From: Actinoplanes sichuanensis
GTDB lineage: Bacteria > Actinomycetota > Actinomycetes > Mycobacteriales > Micromonosporaceae
Direction of reading: 5' to 3'
Assembly: GCF_033097365.1 (NCBI RefSeq)
Contig: NZ_AP028461.1
Span: forward strand, 8,928,001-8,992,000
Length of the DNA stretch: 64,000 bases
Under the pieces are notes generated by a model. It made no database searches, had not been told where the DNA came from, and was given only the letters and a program-made list of their open reading frames with translations. Positions 33,865 to 41,291 of this stretch are shown piece by piece (within the stretch, counting starts at the first letter, position 1; each line of letters opens with the position of its first letter). Position numbers and translations under genes: made by a program.

Positions 33865-34596
33865 ATGGCGAACGCAGAACCCAGCACCGAGCTCCGCCGG
33901 CCCGACGGGACCCCGGTCCGGGTGCTCGTGGTCGATGACGAACCGACCCTGGCCGAGCTGCTCTCGATGGCGCTCCGCTACGAGGGCTGGGATGTGAAGA
34001 GCGCCGGTGACGGCATGACCGCCGTCCGCACCGCCCGCGACTTCCGCCCCGACGCCGTCGTCCTCGACATGATGCTGCCCGACATCGACGGTCTCGAGGT
34101 CCTGCGCCGGCTGCGTGGCGAGTCCCCCGAGGTGCCGGTCCTGTTCCTCACCGCCAAGGACTCCGTCGAAGATCGGATCACCGGCCTCACCGCCGGCGGC
34201 GACGACTACGTGACCAAGCCGTTCAGCCTCGAGGAGGTGGTGGCCCGGCTGCGTGGTCTGATGCGGCGGATGGGGCACGCCCCGATGCGTACGGAGTCGC
34301 AGTTGGTCGTCGGTGACCTCACACTCGATGAGGACTCGCACGAGGTGCGCCGCGGCGGCGACCTGATCACGCTGACCGCGACCGAGTTCGAACTGCTGCG
34401 CTACCTCATGCGTAACCCGCGGCGAGTGCTGAGCAAGCCGCAGATCCTCGACCGGGTCTGGAACTACGACTTCGGAGGGCAGGCGAACGTGGTCGAGCTC
34501 TACATCTCCTACCTGCGCAAGAAGATCGACGCCGGCCGCGCGCCGATGATCCACACCATGCGCGGCGCCGGCTACGTCCTGAAGCCGGCCGACTGA
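33865..34596 (+). CDS. OmpR-family response regulator, PhoP-like
   Basis: 243 residues. Receiver with VVDDEPTLAELL, Asp68 in VVLDMMLPD, Thr in FLTAKDS and Lys in VTKPFSLEEVVARL; winged helix with LTATEFELLRYL, RVLSKPQILDRVWNYDFGG and VELYISYLRKKID. It is very close in sequence to mycobacterial PhoP (same KPFSLEEVVARLR and VWxYDFGG blocks). The ATG at 33865 has GGGGG 7 nt before it; that at 33859 would be too near. Its kinase follows after 2 nt. Regulated genes are not known from this window. Confidence 0.95.
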   Translation: MANAEPSTELRRPDGTPVRVLVVDDEPTLAELLSMALRYEGWDVKSAGDGMTAVRTARDFRPDAVVLDMMLPDIDGLEVLRRLRGESPEVPVLFLTAKDSVEDRITGLTAGGDDYVTKPFSLEEVVARLRGLMRRMGHAPMRTESQLVVGDLTLDEDSHEVRRGGDLITLTATEFELLRYLMRNPRRVLSKPQILDRVWNYDFGGQANVVELYISYLRKKIDAGRAPMIHTMRGAGYVLKPAD

Positions 34597-34598
34597 CC

Positions 34599-36194
34599 AT
34601 GCCCTCCGCCGCCCCGACCCGAGCCCAACGCCCCGCCCGCTGGCGCGATCCCGCGAGCTGGCCGTTGCGTACCCGGATCGTCGCCATCATGATCAGCCTT
34701 CTCACGGTACTGGGCCTGGTCGTCGGCGGCACTGCCGAGCTCTACCTGTACACCTCGCTGCACAAGCAGATCGACACCGAACTCGACGATCTCAGCAAGC
34801 GGATCGGATTCCGGCCGCCACCGGGCGGCAAGTTCAAGCCGTCGAACTCGACGAAGGGCGACACACCCACGCCCAACGACAATGACAACGACGGCAACAA
34901 CTTCGGCGGCATCCCGGACGACGCCATCGTCCTGGAGTTGCTCTCCGGGAACACGCTCGACGGCGGCAAGGTCGACCTCTCGTATTCCGCGACACCTGAC
35001 CAAGTCATCGAGCTCGATGCCGAGGCGCAGGCGGCCGTTCTGGAGGATGTGCCCGACAGCGGCGAAAAGGTCGACGTCAACCTCGGCAGCAGCCTCCCGC
35101 AGTACCGCATGACGAGAGTCGTCAAGCAGGACGGCAGCGTCTACTACATCGGGATCTCTCTGGAGCAGGTCAACGGCACGTTGCTCACCGTCGCTGCGTT
35201 CACCGGGTGCGTCATCGCCGGTTCGCTGCTGATCGCCGGGTGGGGTGGGGCGCTCATCGTCCGCCGTACCCTCAAGCCCCTTGATCGGGTCGCGGCGACC
35301 GCGACGCGCGTGTCGGAATTGCGGCTGGACCGCGGTGAGGTTCGGCTCGCGCAGCGAGTCCCGGAGTCCGACACCGATCCACGCACCGAGGTCGGGCAGG
35401 TCGGCGCCGCCCTCAACCGGATGCTCGACCACGTCGGCAACGCCCTGGAGGCGCGGCACGCGTCGGAGATGCAGGTCCGCCAGTTCGTCGCGGACGCCAG
35501 CCACGAGCTGCGCACCCCGCTCGCCGCGATCCGTGGGTACGCCGAACTGAGCCGCCGCAGTCGCCAGGTCGTCCCGGACGAGATCTCGCACGTGCTGAAC
35601 CGGGTCGAGTCCGAGGCCAAACGGATGACCGCCCTGGTCGAGGACCTGCTGCTGCTGGCCCGCCTGGACGCCGGCCGCCCGCTCGCCCAGGACCCGGTCG
35701 ACCTGACCATGCTGGCCGTCGACGCGACGAGTGACGCGCACGCCGCCGGCCCGTCGCACTACTGGCAGCTGGATCTGCCGGACGAGCCGGTGACCGTGAT
35801 CGGCGACGGTGCCCGCCTGCATCAGGTGGTGGCGAATCTGCTGGCCAACGCGCGTACCCACACCCCGGAGGGTTCGACCGTCACGGTCAAGGTGGGCGCG
35901 GTGCCGAATGCCGCGGTGATCCAGGTCATCGACAACGGCCCGGGCATCCAGGCGGATGTGGTGCCGCGGATCTTCGAGCGGTTCGCGCGTGGGGACAGTT
36001 CCCGTTCGCGGGCCGCCGGCAGCACCGGTCTGGGCCTGTCGATCGTGCACGCCGTGGTCACCTCGCACCGGGGCAAGGTGGGTGTGCAGAGTCGTCCCGG
36101 TCAGACCGTTTTCACCGTGATGCTCCCGCTCGGGCCGCCGCCTGTCGTCCCAACAGCTGAACAGCGGCCCCAGATGCTGCACCCGGTCGGCTGA
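34599..36194 (+). CDS. Sensor histidine kinase, PhoR-like
   Basis: 531 residues. Two membrane segments (IVAIMISLLTVLGLVVGG and LLTVAAFTGCVIAGSLLIAGW) bracket an outside domain of about 140 residues that includes an Asn/Asp-rich low-complexity patch (DTPTPNDNDNDGNN). HAMP follows, then FVADASHELRTPLAAIRGY with the phospho-accepting His and the ATPase motifs NLLANARTHTP, DNGPGI and STGLGLSIVHAVV. It is the cognate kinase of the upstream regulator, with which it is cotranscribed. Confidence 0.95.
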   Translation: MPSAAPTRAQRPARWRDPASWPLRTRIVAIMISLLTVLGLVVGGTAELYLYTSLHKQIDTELDDLSKRIGFRPPPGGKFKPSNSTKGDTPTPNDNDNDGNNFGGIPDDAIVLELLSGNTLDGGKVDLSYSATPDQVIELDAEAQAAVLEDVPDSGEKVDVNLGSSLPQYRMTRVVKQDGSVYYIGISLEQVNGTLLTVAAFTGCVIAGSLLIAGWGGALIVRRTLKPLDRVAATATRVSELRLDRGEVRLAQRVPESDTDPRTEVGQVGAALNRMLDHVGNALEARHASEMQVRQFVADASHELRTPLAAIRGYAELSRRSRQVVPDEISHVLNRVESEAKRMTALVEDLLLLARLDAGRPLAQDPVDLTMLAVDATSDAHAAGPSHYWQLDLPDEPVTVIGDGARLHQVVANLLANARTHTPEGSTVTVKVGAVPNAAVIQVIDNGPGIQADVVPRIFERFARGDSSRSRAAGSTGLGLSIVHAVVTSHRGKVGVQSRPGQTVFTVMLPLGPPPVVPTAEQRPQMLHPVG

Positions 36195-36200
36195 AGTGGC

Positions 36201-36206
36201 TATGCT
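36201..36206 (+). promoter_or_regulatory. -10 element of the aroF leader transcript
   Basis: TATGCT ends 7 nt before the ATG of the leader peptide at 36214, so transcription would start at or next to that ATG, giving a leaderless message. A weak -35 (TGCACC) lies 17 nt upstream. Confidence 0.5.
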
Positions 36207-36213
36207 GGCGGGC

Positions 36214-36285
36214 ATGTCTCGCACGTGGTCGTTCTATTGGTTTACGAGGCCGGCTCAAGCCGGTGCCTCGGCCATGACCGCATGA
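36214..36285 (+). CDS. Aromatic-rich leader peptide of aroF
   Basis: A 23-residue peptide, MSRTWSFYWFTRPAQAGASA followed by MTA, with five aromatic codons in positions 5-10 (Trp, Phe, Tyr, Trp, Phe). It lies directly upstream of the gene for the first enzyme of aromatic amino acid synthesis and overlaps the first stem of an attenuator. Ribosome stalling at these codons when any aromatic aminoacyl-tRNA is scarce would be the sensor. Confidence 0.85.
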   Translation: MSRTWSFYWFTRPAQAGASAMTA

Positions 36286-36338
36286 CCTGAGACACCCGCC
36301 AGAGCCGGCTGAGGCAGCGACGACGTCGCTGCCTTTTT
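36245..36338 (+). promoter_or_regulatory. Transcription attenuator (pause, antiterminator and terminator stems) of aroF
   Basis: Stem 1:2, CGAGGC and CGGCT with AGCCG and GCCTCG (36245-36270). Stem 2:3, GCCTCGGCC (36265-36273) with GGCTGAGGC (36307-36315). Stem 3:4, AGGCAGCGAC with GTCGCTGCCT (36312-36334) followed by TTTTT. Stems are mutually exclusive as in classic amino acid attenuators: stalling in the leader frees strand 2 to pair with 3 and prevents termination. Confidence 0.85.
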
Positions 36339-36394
36339 GTTTGCCCCGAGCAAACCGGCTCTGACCCAGGGCCGGTCGAAGGAGAGAGACCACC

Positions 36395-37459
36395 ATGACC
36401 GCCCCTGAGGTGCAGCGAGTCCGTGACCAGCGGATCGAGAAGGTCGTTCCGCTGATGAGCCCGGCGCTCCTGCACCACGAGTTGCCGCTGACCACCGAGT
36501 TGCACGACACCGTGCTGGCCGGGCGTAAGCAGGTCGAGGACGTGCTCAATGGCCGAGATCAGCGCCTGATCGTGGTCGTCGGCCCGTGCTCGGTGCACGA
36601 TCCGAAGGCCGCCGGTGAGTACGCCGACCGGCTCAAGCTGGAGGCCGAGCGGCTCAGCGAGGACCTGCTGATCGTGATGCGGGTGTACTTCGAGAAGCCG
36701 CGTTCCACGGTCGGCTGGAAGGGTCTGATCATGGACCCGGCGCTGGACGGCTCGGGTGACGTCGGCACCGGTCTGCGGATCGCCCGCAAGCTGCTGCTCG
36801 AGGTCGTCGCGCGGGGCCTGCCGGTGGCCGTGGAGTTCCTCGACCCGATCACCCCGCAGTACATCGCCGACACCGTGGCCTGGGGTGCGATCGGCGCCCG
36901 GACCGTGGAGTCGCAGGTGCACCGCCAGCTCTCCTCCGGCCTGTCGATGCCGATCGGCATGAAGAACCGCCCGGACGGCAGCGTCTCGACCGCGGTCGAC
37001 GCGATCCAGGCCGCCGAGGCGACGCACGTCTTCCCCGGCATCGACTACTCCGGCACCCCGGCGATCCTGCACACCACCGGCAACCCGGACTGTCACCTGG
37101 TGCTGCGTGGTGGCGGCGGCAAGCCGAACTACAGCGCCGAGGACGTCGAGTCGTCGCTGGCGCTGCTGCGCAAGGCGGGCCTGCCGGAGCGCCTGGTGAT
37201 CGACTGCTCGCACGGCAACAGCAACAAGGACCACAAGCGCCAGCCGATCGTGGCCGAGGACATCGCCCAGCAGATGGAGGCCGGCAACCGCGCGATCAGC
37301 GGCGTCATGCTGGAGAGCTTCCTGGAGCCGGGCCGGCAGGACCTGGGCGGCGAGCTCACCTACGGCCAGTCGGTCACCGACGCCTGCATGGGCTGGGACG
37401 CGACGGTCAGCGTCCTGGAGCGCCTGGCCGCGGCCGCCGCGAAGCGCCGCTCCCGCTGA
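36395..37459 (+). CDS. aroF: 3-deoxy-7-phosphoheptulonate synthase, class I (DAHP synthase)
   Basis: 354 residues of the AroFGH class. It joins phosphoenolpyruvate and erythrose 4-phosphate in the first step of the shikimate pathway. VVVGPCSVHD, MRVYFEKPRSTVGWKG, GARTVESQVHRQ, GMKNRPDG and VIDCSHGNS carry the substrate and metal residues (Cys, His, Glu, Asp). AAGGAGAG lies before the ATG. It is controlled by the leader and attenuator upstream, which predicts derepression on shortage of Trp, Phe or Tyr. Allosteric sensitivity cannot be read. Confidence 0.97.
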   Translation: MTAPEVQRVRDQRIEKVVPLMSPALLHHELPLTTELHDTVLAGRKQVEDVLNGRDQRLIVVVGPCSVHDPKAAGEYADRLKLEAERLSEDLLIVMRVYFEKPRSTVGWKGLIMDPALDGSGDVGTGLRIARKLLLEVVARGLPVAVEFLDPITPQYIADTVAWGAIGARTVESQVHRQLSSGLSMPIGMKNRPDGSVSTAVDAIQAAEATHVFPGIDYSGTPAILHTTGNPDCHLVLRGGGGKPNYSAEDVESSLALLRKAGLPERLVIDCSHGNSNKDHKRQPIVAEDIAQQMEAGNRAISGVMLESFLEPGRQDLGGELTYGQSVTDACMGWDATVSVLERLAAAAAKRRSR

Positions 37460-37473
37460 AGGGCAGGCCGGCT

Positions 37474-37510
37474 CTCAGTGCTGTCTCAGCGTCGCTGAGA
37501 CAGCACTGAG
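37474..37510. terminator. Perfect 18-bp palindromic hairpin after aroF
   Basis: CTCAGTGCTGTCTCAGCG and its exact complement surround a single T. It begins 14 nt after the aroF stop. There is no T tract, so it is either a strong terminator of the actinobacterial type or an operator for the gene at 37616. Confidence 0.65.
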
Positions 37511-37615
37511 GATCAGCCGGGTTTGACAGGGGTCCCACAGGGAGGCCACAACAGAGCGACAGCGCGAGCGACAACCGTTCAGACGGTACGAGTCCGCCAG
37601 CTCTGGAGTACCCCG

Positions 37616-39739
37616 ATGACCCTGCTGTTGCCGGAGGCGCCCGCCGAGGAACCGGCGGCGCCCGTGACCGGCCCGCCCCGTGATCGCTCCGGGGTGGCAC
37701 GCCATCTGCTCGGCCGCACCGACGCCGCCTGGATCCGGCCCTCCCTCTACGCCCTTCTGCTGTTGACCGGGGTCCTCTACATCTGGGGGCTCGGCGAGTC
37801 GGGCTGGGCCAACGCGTTCTACTCGGCCGCCGTACAGGCCGGATCGGAGAGTTGGAAGGCGTTCTTCTTCGGCTCGTCCGACGCGTCGAACTCGATCACC
37901 GTCGACAAGACCCCGGCCGCGCTCTGGATCATGGCGATCTCGGTGCGGATCTTCGGGCTCAGCTCGTGGAGCATCCTGGTGCCGCAGGCGCTGCTGGGTG
38001 TGGCCACGACCGGATTGCTCTACGCGACCGTGCGCCGCGGGTTCGGCCCGGCCGCCGGACTGCTCGCCGGGCTGGTCTCGGCACTGACCCCGGTCGCCGT
38101 GCTGATGTTCCGGTTCAACAATCCGGACGCGTTGCTGGTGCTGTTGATGGTCGCCGGGACGTACACGATCCTGCGCGCGGTCGAGTCCGGCGCCACCAAG
38201 TGGGTGGTGCTGACCGGCTCGCTGGTCGGGTTCGCCTTCCTGGCCAAGCAGTTGCAGGCGCTCCTGGTGGTTCCGGCGTTCGGTCTGGCGTACCTCATCG
38301 CCGGTCCGCCGAAGATCCTCAAACGGTTCGTCCAACTGCTGCTGGCGCTGGTCGCGATGGTCGTGTCGGCCGGGTGGTACATCGCGATCGTCGACCTGAT
38401 CCCGGCGTCGGCGCGGCCGTTCATCGGCGGGTCGCAGAACAACAGCCTGCTCGAACTCACCCTCGGCTACAACGGGCTGGGCCGGCTCAACGGTGAGGAG
38501 ACCGGCAGTGTCGGCAACGCGGCCGGCCGGACGAGCGAGATCGGCTGGGACCGGCTGTTCAACAGCGCGCAGGGCGGTCAGATCTCCTGGCTGTTGCCGG
38601 CTTCGCTGATCCTGCTGGTGGCCGGTCTGGTGATCACGGCACGACGACCGCGCACCGATCGGCAGCGCGCCGGGCTCGTCGTCTGGGGCACGTGGCTACT
38701 GGTCACCGGGCTGATCTTCAGCTTCATGCAGGGCATCTTCCACGCGTACTACACGGTCGCGCTGGCGCCGGCGATCGGCGCCGTCACCGGCATGGGCGCG
38801 GCCCTGTTGTGGGAGCGCCGGAGGAATCCGTACGCGGCGGGCACCCTGGCGGCGGCGATCGCGGTAACCGCGTGGTGGTCGTTCACGCTACTCGGGCGGA
38901 CCGGCGATTTCGTCCCGTGGCTGCGGTGGCCGGTGCTCGTCGCGGGCCTGTCGGCGGCGGTCGCGGTGGTCGCCTCGGTCCGGGTCACGGCGCGGTCGGC
39001 CCTGGTCGGCGCGACGGTCGCGGTGATCGTGGGTCTGGCCGGGCCGGCGGCGTACGCGGTACAGACCGCGTCGCAACCGCACACCGGGTCGATCCCGACA
39101 GCGGGGCCCGCGACGTCCGGTGGCCGGGGCGGTATGCCCGGCGGTGGCGGCATGCCCGGCGGCGGCGGTCGCGGGAACGGCGGCGGCCAGCGGTTCCCCG
39201 GCGGCGGGCCGAACGGAAACGGCCAAAACGGCACTGCACAAAACGGCGGCACGCAGAATGGCGGCACGCAGAACGGCGGCACGCAGAACGGCGGCACGCA
39301 GAACGGCGGCGGGATGACGCGGCCGGGCGGCGGGAGCCAGGGCGCCCGTGGTGGTGGCGGCATGGCTGGTCTGCTCAACGCCGGCTCGGTCAGCGACGAG
39401 GTGAAGGCCCTGCTCGAACAGGACGCCGATCGGTACACCTGGGTGGCGGCGGCGATCGGGTCCCAGAACGCGTCCGGCTACCAGCTGGCCACCGAGAAGC
39501 CGGTGATGGCGGTCGGCGGGTTCAACGGCACCGATCCGTCGCCGACGCTCGCTCGATTCCAGCAGTACGTCGCCGACGGAAAGATCCACTACTTCATCGG
39601 TGGCGGCGGGTTCGCCCGCAACGGCGGCAACGGTGGCAGCGACGAGAGCGGTCGGATCTCCGAGTGGGTGACCGCCAACTACACCGCGACAACCGTGGGC
39701 GGCACCACGCTGTACGACCTGACGGCGCCCCGGAGTTGA
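37616..39739 (+). CDS. GT39/ArnT-like membrane glycosyltransferase with Gly-rich insert
   Basis: 707 residues. The first 475 contain about ten membrane segments with the PMT/ArnT-type features GLGESGWANAFYSAAVQAG, ITVDKTPAALWI, FNNPDALL and HAYYTVALAPA; these enzymes transfer a sugar from polyprenyl phosphate to lipid or protein outside. After the last membrane segment come Gly/Met/Pro repeats and five TQNGG-like repeats, then an outside domain (DEVKALLEQDADRYTWVAAA to TLYDLTAPRS). The C-terminal domain is common in actinobacterial homologues but of unknown role. ATG has GGAG 7 nt before it. The following GT2 gene may supply the polyprenyl-sugar donor. Confidence 0.92.
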   Translation: MTLLLPEAPAEEPAAPVTGPPRDRSGVARHLLGRTDAAWIRPSLYALLLLTGVLYIWGLGESGWANAFYSAAVQAGSESWKAFFFGSSDASNSITVDKTPAALWIMAISVRIFGLSSWSILVPQALLGVATTGLLYATVRRGFGPAAGLLAGLVSALTPVAVLMFRFNNPDALLVLLMVAGTYTILRAVESGATKWVVLTGSLVGFAFLAKQLQALLVVPAFGLAYLIAGPPKILKRFVQLLLALVAMVVSAGWYIAIVDLIPASARPFIGGSQNNSLLELTLGYNGLGRLNGEETGSVGNAAGRTSEIGWDRLFNSAQGGQISWLLPASLILLVAGLVITARRPRTDRQRAGLVVWGTWLLVTGLIFSFMQGIFHAYYTVALAPAIGAVTGMGAALLWERRRNPYAAGTLAAAIAVTAWWSFTLLGRTGDFVPWLRWPVLVAGLSAAVAVVASVRVTARSALVGATVAVIVGLAGPAAYAVQTASQPHTGSIPTAGPATSGGRGGMPGGGGMPGGGGRGNGGGQRFPGGGPNGNGQNGTAQNGGTQNGGTQNGGTQNGGTQNGGGMTRPGGGSQGARGGGGMAGLLNAGSVSDEVKALLEQDADRYTWVAAAIGSQNASGYQLATEKPVMAVGGFNGTDPSPTLARFQQYVADGKIHYFIGGGGFARNGGNGGSDESGRISEWVTANYTATTVGGTTLYDLTAPRS

Positions 39740-39743
39740 ACTC

Positions 39744-39776
39744 GCGGGCGGCTCCCGGTCCCGGGGAGCCGCCCGC
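39744..39776 (+). terminator. Hairpin terminator after the GT39 gene
   Basis: A perfect 13-bp stem GCGGGCGGCTCCC with GGGAGCCGCCCGC, 5 nt after the stop codon. No T tract. Confidence 0.75.
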
Positions 39777-39921
39777 CCCGCCCGCGGTCGCCGCCGAAGG
39801 CGGGGTTCGGGGTCGTCTGCGCTGGTGGAAGTCGTAGCCGTACCACCTTCTGATGTGGAATCACAGGCGCTTCTTAGGGTGGTTATATCGGCGGCAAAGG
39901 CGGGTGGCGGAGGTTTGTCGC

Positions 39922-40728
39922 ATGAGCCTTTCGACGCTGGCCTCGCGGGACGAGGGGACGAGCCGGGTCGTCGCGCCGGTGCTCGATGTGGTGGTCCCGG
40001 TCCACAACGAGGAGATCGATCTGGAGCCGAACGTCCGCCGGCTGCACGGTCATCTCGCGGCACATCTGCCCTACCGGTTCCGGATCACCATCGCCGACAA
40101 CGCGAGCACCGACGGCACGTCGGCCGTGGCAGAACGCCTCGCCGCGGCGTTCGCCGAGGTCCGGGTGGTCCGTCTGGCCGAGAAGGGCCGGGGCCGGGCT
40201 CTCAAGCATGTCTGGACGCGGTCTGACGCGGCGGTCCTCGCCTACATGGACGTGGATCTCTCCACCGATCTGGGCGCACTGTTCCCGCTGGTGGCGCCGC
40301 TGCTCTCGGGGCATTCGGATCTGGCGATCGGGTCGCGGTTGGCCCGTGGCGCGCGGGTGGTGCGCGGCCCGAAGCGGGAGATCATCTCGCGGATCTACAA
40401 CGCGATCCTGCGGGTGACGCTGCGTGCGCGATTCAGTGACGCACAGTGTGGATTCAAGGCGATCCGGGCCGACGTGGCACATCGCCTGGTGCCGCTGGTC
40501 GAGGACACGTCCTGGTTTTTCGACACCGAGCTGCTGGTCCTGGCCGAGCGGGCCGGTCTGCGGATCCACGAGGTACCGGTCGACTGGGTGGACGATCCGG
40601 ACAGTCGTGTCGACATCGTGCCGACCGCCCTGGATGATCTGCGGGGCATCGTCCGATTGATCCGGTCTCTCGTCACGCGGCGCCTTCCGCTCGGCACCCT
40701 GCGTGCACAGTTCGGCCGCCACCACTGA
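39922..40728 (+). CDS. GT2-family polyprenyl-phosphate glycosyltransferase-like protein
   Basis: 268 residues, a soluble GT-A fold: VVVPVHNEEIDLEPNV, ADNASTDGT, AYMDVDLSTDL (DxD metal site), IGSRLARGARV, DAQCGFKAIRAD and EDTSWFFDTELLVLAERAG. These are the marks of dolichyl-phosphate-mannose/glucose synthase relatives, which make the lipid-linked sugar used by GT39 enzymes such as the one just upstream. GGAGG lies 8 nt before the ATG. It has no C-terminal membrane segments, unlike the DPM3-fused type. The sugar is unknown. Confidence 0.92.
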   Translation: MSLSTLASRDEGTSRVVAPVLDVVVPVHNEEIDLEPNVRRLHGHLAAHLPYRFRITIADNASTDGTSAVAERLAAAFAEVRVVRLAEKGRGRALKHVWTRSDAAVLAYMDVDLSTDLGALFPLVAPLLSGHSDLAIGSRLARGARVVRGPKREIISRIYNAILRVTLRARFSDAQCGFKAIRADVAHRLVPLVEDTSWFFDTELLVLAERAGLRIHEVPVDWVDDPDSRVDIVPTALDDLRGIVRLIRSLVTRRLPLGTLRAQFGRHH

Positions 40729-40917
40729 TCAGCCGGACCGTTGTACCCGAAGTCGGGGGATTTCTACAGGTCCTGTTGTCCGGAACGGAACGGACCGAAA
40801 ATTCGGCACACGAAGACGTATCACAGCGGCAACTCACAGGTAACAATGGGCTCCAGATCGAGATCGCCCCATCTCGATCCATGCTTCACCGGCGCGGCGG
40901 ACCGGAAGGTAGCGGAC

Positions 40918-41214
40918 ATGCTCAGCAAAGAGGACACCCGGCGACTGGCCCAGCTCGAACGTCAGCTCCAGCGTGACGATCCCGATTTCTGCGCCCGCAT
41001 GGGCGGCGGCAACTTCAGCGTGTCATCAACCAGTCGCCCTGCGCTACCGCTCTTCATCCTCGCCGCCGTGATCACCGTGGCCGCCGTCGTGCTCGGTGCG
41101 GTCGGCTGGTGGATCGCCGCCTCGATCGTCGCCACCTGGGCGGTCATCACCCTCGCCACCGCCGTCTACAGGTGGCGCCGGCAGCGCGCCGACATCGCCT
41201 ACCGGCAGGCCTGA
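40918..41214 (+). CDS. DUF3040 family membrane protein
   Basis: 98 residues starting MLSKEDTRRLAQLERQLQRDD, the conserved DUF3040 N-terminus. Two adjacent membrane segments (LFILAAVITVAAVVLGAVGW and IAASIVATWAVITLATAVY) then a basic tail. GGAAGG upstream of the ATG. Function unknown. Confidence 0.88.
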   Translation: MLSKEDTRRLAQLERQLQRDDPDFCARMGGGNFSVSSTSRPALPLFILAAVITVAAVVLGAVGWWIAASIVATWAVITLATAVYRWRRQRADIAYRQA

Positions 41215-41291
41215 GGGGGCCTCATCCGTCAGGTGTTTCGTCCGATGGGACAGCCCGGTATGTCCGGCGCCCGTCGTAGGAGGAAACACCC

